Shown piece after piece: positions 25,072 through 34,121 of a DNA stretch of 50,988 nucleotides (position 1 is the first letter of the stretch; the number at the start of each line of letters is the position of its first letter). The DNA comes from SLLW01 sp964388615. Its GTDB lineage: Bacteria > Bacteroidota > Rhodothermia > Balneolales > Natronogracilivirgulaceae. The stretch covers positions 1 through 50,988 of the forward strand of contig CAYMBG010000005.1 in NCBI GenBank assembly GCA_964388615.1. Direction: 5' to 3'. The translations under genes and the position numbers were made by a program. The notes under the pieces are model-generated. The model did not search any database and was not told the origin of the DNA. It was given only the letters and a program-made list of their open reading frames with translations.

Positions 25072-26142
25072 TTAAACCGGCACCCTGGGAATTTTTGGAT
25101 GTATTCCGCAGCAGATTTCGTAGGGAATGGTATCGATTGTATCTGCCATAACTCCGGCATGGTTACAGGCACCTCCCATAACCATGACCTCAGTTCCTGT
25201 ATCATACCGGTCGGATCCCAGCCAGACCATCAAGTAATCCATGGTCACTGTGCCAACCTGGGGATACCACTTTCCACCGATTAAAACCGGCACCCGGCCA
25301 GATAAATTACGTCGATACCCATCGGCATAACCGCAGGGTATGACCGCATACCATCCGTCAACGGGCGCTGCCCATGTCGCACCATAACTCAATGACATAC
25401 CCTTTTTAACCGGTTTGCATTGCGCCACCGATGACTTCCAGCGCATTGCCGGTATAAATTCAGCTGATGGTTCCGGAGTAGGATCATAGCCATAAAGTGC
25501 GATACCGTGACGCACCATATCCGCATGAGTGTCAGGATGATCAAGTGATGCTGCGGAATTCGCGGCATGTATCGTCAACTCACTTCCAAAGCACGACCGA
25601 AGCTCCTTAAGGATGGATTTCTGTTGTTTGAGATGTCCGGAGTCTGTTTCATCTGCCGTGGCAAAGTGGGTCATAACCCCCTCACAATACAAATGTGACC
25701 TTCGTTTTAAAGTATCCCGGAGAAATTCCAGGGAATCCGGCAAAAACCCCAGTCGGCCCATTCCGGAATCAACCTCGACATGATAACGGGTTCCGGGCTT
25801 CAAAATATCAAAATGATCGGCAGCACTAACGACGGCGATCAGGTCATAGGCCACATAGGCATCGGCCGTTTCCGGCCAGGGAACACCGAATACCATAATG
25901 GGGTGGGTAATCCCCGCCTCCCTGAGCATAATCGCTTCATCGACATTTGCCACTGCAAAAGCACTGTACAAGTCACCTAATGCAGCTGCCACAATGCCAG
26001 CATCATGGCCATAGGCATCGGCCTTGACCACCGCCATGGTCCGAACATCCGGCTTTAGATTTCGTTGAAGTATCCGGGCATTGGAACGTAATACCTCACG
26101 GTCTATCTCAACAAAAGAGTGTTTGAATGAAAAACGGGGCAT
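25072..26142 (-). CDS. alr: Alanine racemase (first of two)
   Basis: Alr supplies D-alanine for peptidoglycan. The ATG at 26142 has GGAG six bases upstream and gives 356 residues; a GTG 18 bases earlier is the alternative. Catalytic residues are all present: the PLP lysine Lys40 in AVVKADAYGH, the tyrosine Tyr253 in LSYGATW, DSGMGRLGF in the barrel, MVRHGIALYGYDP, GYADGYRRNL and VGTVTMDYL, whose Asp302 is canonical. It is downstream of the site-2 protease gene by about 100 bases on the same strand. A second, divergent racemase lies at 48326-49486. Confidence 0.95.
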   Translation of the reverse strand: MPRFSFKHSFVEIDREVLRSNARILQRNLKPDVRTMAVVKADAYGHDAGIVAAALGDLYSAFAVANVDEAIMLREAGITHPIMVFGVPWPETADAYVAYDLIAVVSAADHFDILKPGTRYHVEVDSGMGRLGFLPDSLEFLRDTLKRRSHLYCEGVMTHFATADETDSGHLKQQKSILKELRSCFGSELTIHAANSAASLDHPDTHADMVRHGIALYGYDPTPEPSAEFIPAMRWKSSVAQCKPVKKGMSLSYGATWAAPVDGWYAVIPCGYADGYRRNLSGRVPVLIGGKWYPQVGTVTMDYLMVWLGSDRYDTGTEVMVMGGACNHAGVMADTIDTIPYEICCGIHPKIPRVPV

Positions 26143-26245
26143 GGTATCTCCAAGATTCACTGCCTGTTAGAAATTTGAATGATGTTCACCGCCAAGCCAA
26201 AGCTCACCGCGACAAGAAAAAGACCTGGCTTTCCGAACAAAAAAG

Positions 26246-27403
26246 TTATCCGCCACTCTTAACCGCATTGTCGCCATCCTTTTGTGATGCAACAATCCCG
26301 CTGCTGTGCTGCAGCAACCAGAAACGGATTTCATTGGCATCACTCATTCCAAGAATAGCCCCATCCTGCAAAACAGGCACCAACTCTGCTTTCAAGGGTG
26401 AACCCGGCCTATAAGTAGACTCATCCTCCACATCTACATAGTATCCTTTTTCCAGCGGTCGGTAAAGATGATTCAGTTCTTCATCATCCCTGGGAATCCT
26501 TTTGAGATCACGGCCTAAAACCATCGACTCCAGTTCTCCTTCAGATGGGACCGGGATGACAGCATTAGGCAAATAACGGGCATCAATACGATTAATCTGC
26601 CGGATGATAGTGGCCGGATTCCTATCCTCGTGAATGCGAAAAACGAGATCCTCAAATCCGGGTTGATAGATCAGCTCATCCCGGCCAGTGTAAGCCGTGT
26701 ACCATAAATAGCCCGCCAGCAACGCGGCCCAGAAAGAGGTATTAAAACCCGATATAATAGTCAGCACCACCGCAAAGATCATTAAAAAAACAATGACGCC
26801 GATACTGATGTAGTAAGTGAGGATAGAGGCTCTGTAATAATACCTTTTGGCCTGCCACAAAACAGCGCGAAGTGCACGGCCACCATCCAGCGGAAATATC
26901 GGCAGCAGGTTGAAAACGCAAAGCAACAAATTCATGTAAAACACAAACTGCAACACCAGGAAAGCTTCATTGTGATCATAATGAATAATCCTGGACAGCC
27001 CCCATGCAGCACCGGCAAATAAGAGGGAAGCCAACGGACCGGCAAGTGCAATCAGCATCTCTTGATAAGGACGCGTGGGACGCTGTCTCAACTCAGCCAT
27101 CCCACCAAACAGATAGAGGTGAATACGTTCAAGGGGCAACTTAAGTAATCGTGCGGCGAGGGCATGACCGTATTCATGAAAGAATATTGACAATGTTAGA
27201 AATACAGAGGAGACGACACCCATGGTCCAATAGACCCAGGTAGCCTGGGTATACATAATTTGAGGGAAGTAACGTGCACTAAGCACCCAGGCGATTAAAA
27301 TGATAACCAGAGGCAACAACGGATCTATGGTAATCCGCAAACCACTGTACCGGTGCCCCGGCCTCGAACGATATGTCAGGCGATGAGTGTGCACCTTAAA
27401 CAA
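26246..27403 (-). CDS. Site-2 protease family (M50) intramembrane zinc metalloprotease
   Basis: The protein is about 385 residues, with several membrane helices. FFHEYGHALAAR (His76, Glu77, His80) is the HExxH zinc motif and LLPIFPLDGGR (Asp173) the third ligand motif. Such proteases cut transmembrane regulators, often anti-sigma factors. The C-terminal region (about residues 250-385) looks like a degenerate CBS pair. The start is uncertain: TTG at 27403 directly follows a stop codon, and GTG at 27394 is the main alternative. It begins about 10 bases after the end of the CrtI-like gene, so the two are probably cotranscribed. Confidence 0.9.
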   Translation of the reverse strand: MFKVHTHRLTYRSRPGHRYSGLRITIDPLLPLVIILIAWVLSARYFPQIMYTQATWVYWTMGVVSSVFLTLSIFFHEYGHALAARLLKLPLERIHLYLFGGMAELRQRPTRPYQEMLIALAGPLASLLFAGAAWGLSRIIHYDHNEAFLVLQFVFYMNLLLCVFNLLPIFPLDGGRALRAVLWQAKRYYYRASILTYYISIGVIVFLMIFAVVLTIISGFNTSFWAALLAGYLWYTAYTGRDELIYQPGFEDLVFRIHEDRNPATIIRQINRIDARYLPNAVIPVPSEGELESMVLGRDLKRIPRDDEELNHLYRPLEKGYYVDVEDESTYRPGSPLKAELVPVLQDGAILGMSDANEIRFWLLQHSSGIVASQKDGDNAVKSGG

Positions 27404-27412
27404 CTAACCTGC

Positions 27413-29026
27413 TCAACTCTTTCCAAACCATCTTTTTTGTTTTCGTATATCTTTAAGAATAACATGGGCAGCATTGTACCCCGCCGCAGCAAATACGCCA
27501 CCCCCCGGATGGCAGGAGGCGCTGGAAAGATACAGATTTTTTACCGGGGTTTTATAACGACTCAGTTCAGGCGTAGGCCGGAACATAAACATCTGGTCGA
27601 AGGTCATCTCTACGTGCATGACATTGCCCTTGAGTAAACCGTGTTTCCGCTCAATATCCTTTGGTGACTGGATATACCAATCTATGCGCTTGTCTTTCAT
27701 ATTTGGGGCATACTGAGTCACGACCTTGTAGATTTTTTCAGCCTCTTCCTCTCTGATCTCCTCCCATTTACGTCCGCCTGACAACCGGTATGGGTGCCAT
27801 TGCGCCCACGCATACAACAAATGCCTGCCTTCCGGCGCCAGTGAAGGATCTATTTTTGTGAAAGTCATCGCAAGAACGGATGGATGATCCGGAGGCCTGC
27901 CGGCCATGTAATCACCAATCGATGCTCTCATGTATTCGCGGGACGGCACAAGAAGTTGCAAGCCATTATGGATGTACGGATCCCCGGGACATGCATCGTA
28001 TTCAGGCAATTCCTCAACGGCACAACGAATAACCATACCAAAACCATTTCCTACATTAATGTCACCTACACGTTTGAATAATGAGGGAGAAAGATGCTCC
28101 GGCCCTACCATATTCAGCATCGTAGTCTGCACGTGCGCATTGGATACCACTCTCTTCGACAGGATCTCTTCACCACTCTCCAACCGGACCCCACCCGCCT
28201 TGACACCATTGCGATCCGGATAAACCAGAATTTTCGCCACAGGTGCATTCGATCGGACCTCTCCTCCATTGGCTTCCAACATGCGAACCATTGCCCGGGT
28301 TAGCATCCCACTGCCTCCCTTCGGACGTTTGCCCCCACTTTCGTGTAACATGGCCTGCCAGCCAACAAAATCGGCCGTGGCAGTCTGGTCCGGAACCGGT
28401 CCTGATTGTGCGGCAAACCACAGAAGCGCTGTTTTAACCGGTTCACTTTCAAAATACTCATCCACAACCTGCCCGTAACTACTTAATATCTTGCGTATTC
28501 CATCAACTTGTTCACCTTTTTGAAACATGGAGCCATCACGTATCTGCCCCTTTAAAACCTCTCCAATTATTCCGCCGGGGGTCGGGGGAACAAGAAAGGT
28601 TTTGAGCACGCCGTCATTGATACGTTTCCAAAAATTGATAAAATCACGGTAAGCAGCCGCATCCGAAGCGGAGACCTTTGCGATGGATTCCATTGTTTTT
28701 TCCACAGAACGATGAAAATGAATAACACCTCCTCGCGGCACCGGATACGACATAAACGGATCCATCTCTATATATTCCAGTCCAAATGATTCCAGATCAA
28801 GATCCTGTATAACCGGTGTCTGATGAATCATGAAATGGGCGGAAGAGCCCACATCAATCTGGTATCCGTCCGGCGCCTCCGCAGATTGAAACATCGTTTC
28901 CGTGCAAACGGCCCCGCCAATAGTATCCCGGCGTTCCAACACACATACTTTCTGTCCGGCCTTGGCCAGATAACAGGCGCATGCAAGCCCGTTATGTCCC
29001 GATCCAACAACAATTACGTCAAACAT
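27413..29026 (-). CDS. FAD-dependent oxidoreductase of the phytoene desaturase/PYROXD2-like family
   Basis: This 537-residue flavoprotein opens with a dinucleotide-binding motif, VVGSGHNGLACACYLAKAG, then VLERRDTIGGA, the pattern of the CrtI/PYROXD2 family. A C-terminal family block is present: YLSSASCHPGGGVFAAAGYN. It lacks the order of motifs of true carotenoid desaturases beyond these shared parts, and no other carotenoid gene is nearby, so a lipid or quinone substrate is possible. No signal peptide is seen. It heads the minus-strand group with the site-2 protease and alanine racemase. Confidence 0.88.
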   Translation of the reverse strand: MFDVIVVGSGHNGLACACYLAKAGQKVCVLERRDTIGGAVCTETMFQSAEAPDGYQIDVGSSAHFMIHQTPVIQDLDLESFGLEYIEMDPFMSYPVPRGGVIHFHRSVEKTMESIAKVSASDAAAYRDFINFWKRINDGVLKTFLVPPTPGGIIGEVLKGQIRDGSMFQKGEQVDGIRKILSSYGQVVDEYFESEPVKTALLWFAAQSGPVPDQTATADFVGWQAMLHESGGKRPKGGSGMLTRAMVRMLEANGGEVRSNAPVAKILVYPDRNGVKAGGVRLESGEEILSKRVVSNAHVQTTMLNMVGPEHLSPSLFKRVGDINVGNGFGMVIRCAVEELPEYDACPGDPYIHNGLQLLVPSREYMRASIGDYMAGRPPDHPSVLAMTFTKIDPSLAPEGRHLLYAWAQWHPYRLSGGRKWEEIREEEAEKIYKVVTQYAPNMKDKRIDWYIQSPKDIERKHGLLKGNVMHVEMTFDQMFMFRPTPELSRYKTPVKNLYLSSASCHPGGGVFAAAGYNAAHVILKDIRKQKRWFGKS

Positions 29027-29231
29027 ATCTTGACTATTAGGTGGTCTCAGATGCTATAAAAAAAGAAATCATTTGCAGTTTAGGGATAGCGTGCTGATTA
29101 CCCACGGAATATGCAACATTTATAGAAGAAAGCCGTATGACATGAGAATTATTATTCCACGTTATGGGTTTTCTTTTATGTAAAAATCGTAACTTCTACG
29201 CTCACTTTCTATCCAAAATAACCAACGACCG

Positions 29232-31022
29232 ATGGGTTTTATTAAAACATTTCTCGCCACGCTTTTAGCCATATTTGTTTCGCTGTTTTTTTTGTTTCTG
29301 GTTGGAACAATTATCGTGATATCCTCACAAAAAGAGGACGAACCCTATGTCCGGGATGGATCTGTTCTTGAAATACGCTTGGGAAACGTCCTTAACGAAC
29401 GCCCCCCGGATGATCCCTTCAGTATTCTTTTTCAGGAAAGCTCCCGCACACCGGTAACCTTACGTGGTATTAAAGAGAACCTGGAAAAAGCTGCGGTCGA
29501 CGAGCGTATTGAGGGTGTATGGATACAAGTCAACAACCTGATGGGCCCGTGGAACAACCTCATTGCATTACGATCCAAGATGATGGAATTTCGTGAGGAA
29601 TCAGGAAAGTTCATCTATGTGTCCACCGATGACATTGGTTTTAATGAACAAAGTTACTATCTGGCTACAGCCGCCGACTCTATCTTTTCACCACCAGAGA
29701 CCTTTTTTGAGTTTGACGGTTTCTTTATTCAATCCGTCTTTTTCAGCGAATTCCTTGACAATATCGGTGTTGAAGCTGAAATATTCCGGGCCGGTGCTTA
29801 CAAAAGCGCTATGGAGCCCCTTTTCCGGGATGATATGTCAGAGAAGAATCGGGAACAAATGCAGGCCCTCGTGGACAACACCGCCGACATCTTCCTGCAA
29901 GCAGTAACCGAACGCACCGGTAAAACACGTACCGAACTGGACCAGATATTGAATGAAGCTCCCATCATAACCTCCAAAGGAGCTTTTGAAGCCGGTTTCA
30001 TTGACGCACTCCTCTATCCCGATCAGCTTAAATCCCGTATTGAGGAGTATATCATAGAACAAGGGCACCGTGAACTCCACACTATCGAATACAGCCGGTA
30101 CAACCGGGTTGAACAATCAACGGCAGGTATTGACGAACCGGCAACCAGTGATAAAATCGCCGTGATTTACGCCAGCGGTAATATTATGCCGGAACTGAGC
30201 GAACCCTCGCCGTTTCCCGGATCCTCAGACAATATTACAGCTCGAAAATTTGGAGAAAACCTGGATTCCGCTCTGGAAGATGAGGATGTAAAAGCGATCG
30301 TGCTGCGAATAACCAGTCCCGGTGGTGCCGGTTCCACTTCCGACCTTATCTGGCATCAAATCAAAAAAGCCGCGGAAAAAAAACCGGTTATCGCATCCTT
30401 CGGGTCAGTAGCAGCCAGTGGCGGCTACTACATCGGTATGGCTGCCGACACCATTGTAGCATCCGCGCATACCGTCACGGGTTCTATCGGGGTGTTTGGT
30501 GCCTACTTGAACATGCAGGAACTTCTAAACGAAAAACTGGGCATTTACTTTGATGAAGTTACGTCCCATGAGCAATCACTGTGGACCTCACCGGATAAAC
30601 CGGTCGACGAGCGTACAAGACGTGCCCTCGAGCATTTCATTGATCAGTTTTATGAAACCTTTTTGGAGCGAGTAGCCACAAGCAGGGACATGACCACCGA
30701 TGAAGTCCACGAAGTAGCGCAGGGGCGGGTCTGGACCGGACCTGACGCGCTGGATGTCGGTCTTGTTGATATTATCGGCGAATTGAATCACGCCATTGAC
30801 ATCGCCGCGGATAAAGCGGAAATTGAAGAATACTCCGTTGAACTGTTTCCCAAACCCAAAAGCCTGTTCGAGCTATTTACAGGTTCCACTCAGGCTCGTG
30901 TCCGCTATTGGATGAACCCGGGCCTGAAAGAGCTCGAAGCTCTTGATCCCATAATTTTTATGCTCAAGCACGATCCGCGAACTGCCATCGCACGTATTCC
31001 TTTTGACCATCAGATACATTAA
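29232..31022 (+). CDS. sppA: Signal peptide peptidase SppA (double-domain form)
   Basis: SppA digests leftover signal peptides in the inner membrane from the periplasmic side. The 596-residue protein is the long type: an N-terminal membrane segment (about residues 8-31), a first ClpP-like domain with Lys191 (FRAGAYKSAMEPLFRD), and a second with Ser396 (GSVAASGGYYIG), the Ser/Lys dyad placed as in the E. coli enzyme. PGGAGSTSDLIW and TGSIGVFGAYLNMQELL are further matches. It precedes an MBL-fold hydrolase gene by 29 bases. Confidence 0.95.
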   Translation: MGFIKTFLATLLAIFVSLFFLFLVGTIIVISSQKEDEPYVRDGSVLEIRLGNVLNERPPDDPFSILFQESSRTPVTLRGIKENLEKAAVDERIEGVWIQVNNLMGPWNNLIALRSKMMEFREESGKFIYVSTDDIGFNEQSYYLATAADSIFSPPETFFEFDGFFIQSVFFSEFLDNIGVEAEIFRAGAYKSAMEPLFRDDMSEKNREQMQALVDNTADIFLQAVTERTGKTRTELDQILNEAPIITSKGAFEAGFIDALLYPDQLKSRIEEYIIEQGHRELHTIEYSRYNRVEQSTAGIDEPATSDKIAVIYASGNIMPELSEPSPFPGSSDNITARKFGENLDSALEDEDVKAIVLRITSPGGAGSTSDLIWHQIKKAAEKKPVIASFGSVAASGGYYIGMAADTIVASAHTVTGSIGVFGAYLNMQELLNEKLGIYFDEVTSHEQSLWTSPDKPVDERTRRALEHFIDQFYETFLERVATSRDMTTDEVHEVAQGRVWTGPDALDVGLVDIIGELNHAIDIAADKAEIEEYSVELFPKPKSLFELFTGSTQARVRYWMNPGLKELEALDPIIFMLKHDPRTAIARIPFDHQIH

Positions 31023-31051
31023 TCTAAAATCATTAGCACTATAATCAGTTT

Positions 31052-31885
31052 ATGAAGATTGGTAACTTCCGGTTAGAGCAACTCAGTGAAGGTATATTTG
31101 AGATATCCTCAGGGGGAGCAATCCAGAAGGTGAGAGATCACCAAGCTACAAAACCGGCGGTTCCTTCCGTGGAACGGGTTGGATTGGATCCGGTTTTAAT
31201 TGATACGGGTAATACCCTCGTGATGCTGGATGCCGGCCTCGGCATGGGACTGGACAACAGTGAACCGGACCGGAACACTTCCAATCTTTTAACCAATCTG
31301 GACGTCCTGGGCTATCGCCCCGAAGATATCAGCCATGTGATTCTAAGCCATCTTCATTATGACCATGTTGCCGGCCTCAGTCACACCAGCCAAAATGGTA
31401 ACATAGCGGCCTCGCTCCCCAATGCCCGGATTTATGTTCAAAAAGAGGAGTGGAATACCGCCATGCAAAGCCTTTCCGACCCGCAAAAAAACCGGGAGGC
31501 CGGGTATGATCCCGACGACCTTTACCGGCTGGTAGCTGACGATCGTTTTGTGTTTCTTGAAAAAGAGCGACAGGAGATCCTGAAGGGGCTGACGATCATC
31601 CGAACCGGTGGCCACACACCCGGACACCAGGTTGTGCGTATCCGTGACAAAAAGGAAACAGCTTACTTCTGCGGTGATCTGATTCCCAGCGAATTTTATC
31701 TCAATCACCACGTCCTTAGTAAAGTGGATATGGATACCACAAAAGCCCGAAAGGCCAGGATACTGCTCATGCAGGAAGCGCATCGGGATCAGGCAACCCT
31801 TCTATTCTATCATTCGGTATATCATAAAGCCGGGAAAGTCACAATGGACAAACACCGTAAATTTGTCCTTCGGACGAAACAATGA
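31052..31885 (+). CDS. MBL-fold metallo-hydrolase
   Basis: This 277-residue cytoplasmic protein has the metallo-beta-lactamase fold. The metal motif HxHxDH is complete: His100, His102, Asp104, His105 in LSHLHYDHVAG. GGHTPGHQVV and YFCGDLIPS provide the third His and the bridging Asp, giving a two-metal site. This pattern is shared by lactonases, glyoxalase-II-like and quorum-quenching enzymes; the substrate cannot be assigned. It is 29 bases after sppA and probably cotranscribed. Confidence 0.9.
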   Translation: MKIGNFRLEQLSEGIFEISSGGAIQKVRDHQATKPAVPSVERVGLDPVLIDTGNTLVMLDAGLGMGLDNSEPDRNTSNLLTNLDVLGYRPEDISHVILSHLHYDHVAGLSHTSQNGNIAASLPNARIYVQKEEWNTAMQSLSDPQKNREAGYDPDDLYRLVADDRFVFLEKERQEILKGLTIIRTGGHTPGHQVVRIRDKKETAYFCGDLIPSEFYLNHHVLSKVDMDTTKARKARILLMQEAHRDQATLLFYHSVYHKAGKVTMDKHRKFVLRTKQ

Positions 31886-31891
31886 CCTTTC

Positions 31892-31949
31892 GGAGAAGCA
31901 CCCGCACAAGTTTAAACAAAACCTGCTTTTTTCTAACAAAAGCTTCTCC
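31892..31949. repeat. Inverted repeat between convergent MBL gene and rho
   Basis: GGAGAAGC (31892-31899) is the reverse complement of GCTTCTCC (31942-31949), with a 42-base AT-rich loop holding a T run. It lies between two convergent genes and might contribute to termination, but the long loop makes this doubtful. Confidence 0.3.
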
Positions 31950-31995
31950 CGCCTCCGATTCAACCTGAACTACTACTGAAGCGACACCCTGTCTG

Positions 31996-33948
31996 TCACT
32001 GGTTCATCGAGAGAAGAAATTCATGATTACTTTTGGTTCCCTTGATTTTATCCAGCAGAAACTCCATTGCTTCATGAGGAGTCATAGTCGTGAGGTATCG
32101 TCGTAACAGAATCACTTTCTCGCGTTCCGCTTCTTCCACCAGCAAATCCTCTCTTCTTGTGCCACTCTTAAATACATCAATAGATGGGAAAATACGGCGT
32201 TCGGATAGCCGTCGATCCAGGACCAACTCCATGTTACCGGTACCTTTGAACTCCTCAAAAATCACATCATCCATACGAGAACCGGTATCAACCAGGGCAG
32301 TAGCGGCGATAGTGAGACTCCCCCCGTTTTCGATATTTCGGGCAGAACTAAACAGTTTACGAGGTTTTTTAAGAGCTTCCGCATCCACACCACCGGACAT
32401 GGTCCGGCCGGTATTGGAGCAAATATTGTAAGCACGACCAAGCCGGGTAATCGAGTCCAACAAAACCAGGACATCGTGCCCACTTTCCACCATCCGCTTG
32501 GCTTTTTCAAAAACAATTTCGGCAAGACTGATATGATTTTCCGGTTTTTGATCAAATGTGGAAGCCACTACTTCAGCACTTTTGACATTCCGCTTCATCT
32601 CGGTAACCTCTTCCGGACGCTCATCCACCAACAAGATGATGATTTTGGTATTCGGGTTATTTGTTGCAACGGCATTGGCGATATTGCGCAAAATTGTCGT
32701 TTTGCCCGTTTTGGGTTGGGCGACAATCATGCCGCGCTGACCTTTGCCTATGGGAGAGAACAAGTCAATGAGGCGGGATGTATATTCCGATGCCTTATAC
32801 TCAAGGACATAGCGATCATCGGGATAAACCGGTAATAGATCATCAAAATCTTCACGGGAATCCATATTTGATGGAACCCGGCCATTTACGCCATCTACCC
32901 GGAGCAGTGCAAAATAGCGCTCCCCGATTTTGGGCGGACGAATAACCCCGATAACACTATCGCCTTGTTTAAGACAAAATCTTTTGATTTGAGATGGAGA
33001 AACATAAATATCATCCGGACTTGCTGAATAGTGATAGTTCACCGAACGCAGAAAACCGTATCCGTCAGGCAATATCTCTAATGTCCCTTCATTGATCAGA
33101 TAGCCTTCGAGTTTTGGTTCAATCTCTTTCAAACGCTCTTCCAAAGTTTCCGCATCAGACTCCGGCAACTTGTCATGTGAATTCTTCTTCCTGTTATTAG
33201 GGGTGTTGGAAGCGGATTTTTGATTTTGCTGTTTCCCCTCCTGCGATTGTTTTTGNNNNNNNNNNNNNNNNNNNNNNNNNNNNNNNNNNNNNNNNNNNNN
33301 NNNNNNNNNNNNNNNNNNNNNNNNNNNNNNNNNNNNNNNNNNNNNNNNNNNNNNNTGTTTCCCCTCCTGCGACTGTTTCTGTTTTTCCGGACGATCCTTC
33401 TGAGGTTTTTTGGAAGAGGCTGCCGGAGCTTGCCCCTTTTTGGAACCCTCATTTTTCCCGGTTGCATCAGGTTCTTTTTGCTGCTCGGCCGACTTCTTAT
33501 AATTACTTTTATGGTCTGATGCCGATGCCGATGAATAAGCCGGAACCTTCTTTTTGGGCCTGGCGGAATCATGATTAGTGTAACCAGAGCTACGTTTCGA
33601 ATCCGAAGTCCTCGGTGCCGCCTCCTCTTTTCGAGTAGTTTTTTGAGCGGATTGCTCTCCGGAGTCATTGGATGAGCCACCTGCGGTACCCGATCTTTCC
33701 TTTTCGCCGGAAGACGTTGCCTGTGACTTTTTGTACTTACTAAGGTCCTTTTTACGGTACATCGTGATGTCAGGATCGGCAGATTCGTTTTGCTCTTCGA
33801 AAGTAAACAACTGCTGCGTTTGTTGATCGGAATCCTCTTGCAGACGGTCAATCAATGTCTGTTTACGCAGTCCGGTTACCGGTTTCAGGCCTGCTTTCCT
33901 GGCAAGATCCTGTAATTCTTTTAAGGTTTTATTATGTAATTGGTCCAA
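31996..33948 (-). CDS. rho: Transcription termination factor Rho with long repeat-rich N-terminal extension (contains assembly gap)
   Basis: Rho is the ATP-driven RNA helicase that ends transcription. The N-terminal helix-turn domain (residues about 1-36: LHNKTLKELQDLARKAG) is followed by roughly 200 residues rich in Lys, Gln, Ser and Glu, and then the cold-shock RNA-binding domain (EILPDGYGFLRSVNYHY, DDIYVSPSQIKRF) and the ATPase core (IVAQPKTGKTTIL Walker A, LLDSITRLGRAYN Walker B). The core looks intact. The linker carries the repeat QKQSQEGK on both sides of a 100-N gap (33256-33355), so its real length is unknown. The start codon at 33948 is TTG. Long inserts at this place are known in Rho of several phyla and can add RNA binding or phase-separation behaviour. 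Confidence 0.95.
   Translation of the reverse strand: MDQLHNKTLKELQDLARKAGLKPVTGLRKQTLIDRLQEDSDQQTQQLFTFEEQNESADPDITMYRKKDLSKYKKSQATSSGEKERSGTAGGSSNDSGEQSAQKTTRKEEAAPRTSDSKRSSGYTNHDSARPKKKVPAYSSASASDHKSNYKKSAEQQKEPDATGKNEGSKKGQAPAASSKKPQKDRPEKQKQSQEGKXXXXXXXXXXXXXXXXXXXXXXXXXXXXXXXXXXQKQSQEGKQQNQKSASNTPNNRKKNSHDKLPESDAETLEERLKEIEPKLEGYLINEGTLEILPDGYGFLRSVNYHYSASPDDIYVSPSQIKRFCLKQGDSVIGVIRPPKIGERYFALLRVDGVNGRVPSNMDSREDFDDLLPVYPDDRYVLEYKASEYTSRLIDLFSPIGKGQRGMIVAQPKTGKTTILRNIANAVATNNPNTKIIILLVDERPEEVTEMKRNVKSAEVVASTFDQKPENHISLAEIVFEKAKRMVESGHDVLVLLDSITRLGRAYNICSNTGRTMSGGVDAEALKKPRKLFSSARNIENGGSLTIAATALVDTGSRMDDVIFEEFKGTGNMELVLDRRLSERRIFPSIDVFKSGTRREDLLVEEAEREKVILLRRYLTTMTPHEAMEFLLDKIKGTKSNHEFLLSMNQ
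33230..33381 (-). repeat. Tandem repeat interrupted by a 100-N assembly gap in the rho linker
   Basis: Bases 33230-33255 and 33356-33381 flank the gap and agree at 24 of 26 positions; both encode the QKQSQEGK unit. The gap 33256-33355 is exactly 100 N, the usual placeholder for unknown length. The most likely cause is a tandem repeat that short reads could not cross. Confidence 0.9.
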
Positions 33949-34121
33949 ATTATTTAGCTCTGTTCCATCTAAATGGATGTAGATGTTGTGCTCCGAATGC
34001 CAAACACATTGTTAAACGCGTTTACCTTTTAGGTGAGGTCAAATTGATATACGGCATTTCGGATGTTACCCAATACTATTGGCAGAAATGTTACGCAAGT
34101 TTCGGGGAAAGGATACAGCTT

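Noticed and set aside
33256..33355. Translated X residues in the gap as a real coding insert
   Set aside because: The 100 N are a placeholder of unknown length; nothing about the sequence within can be claimed.
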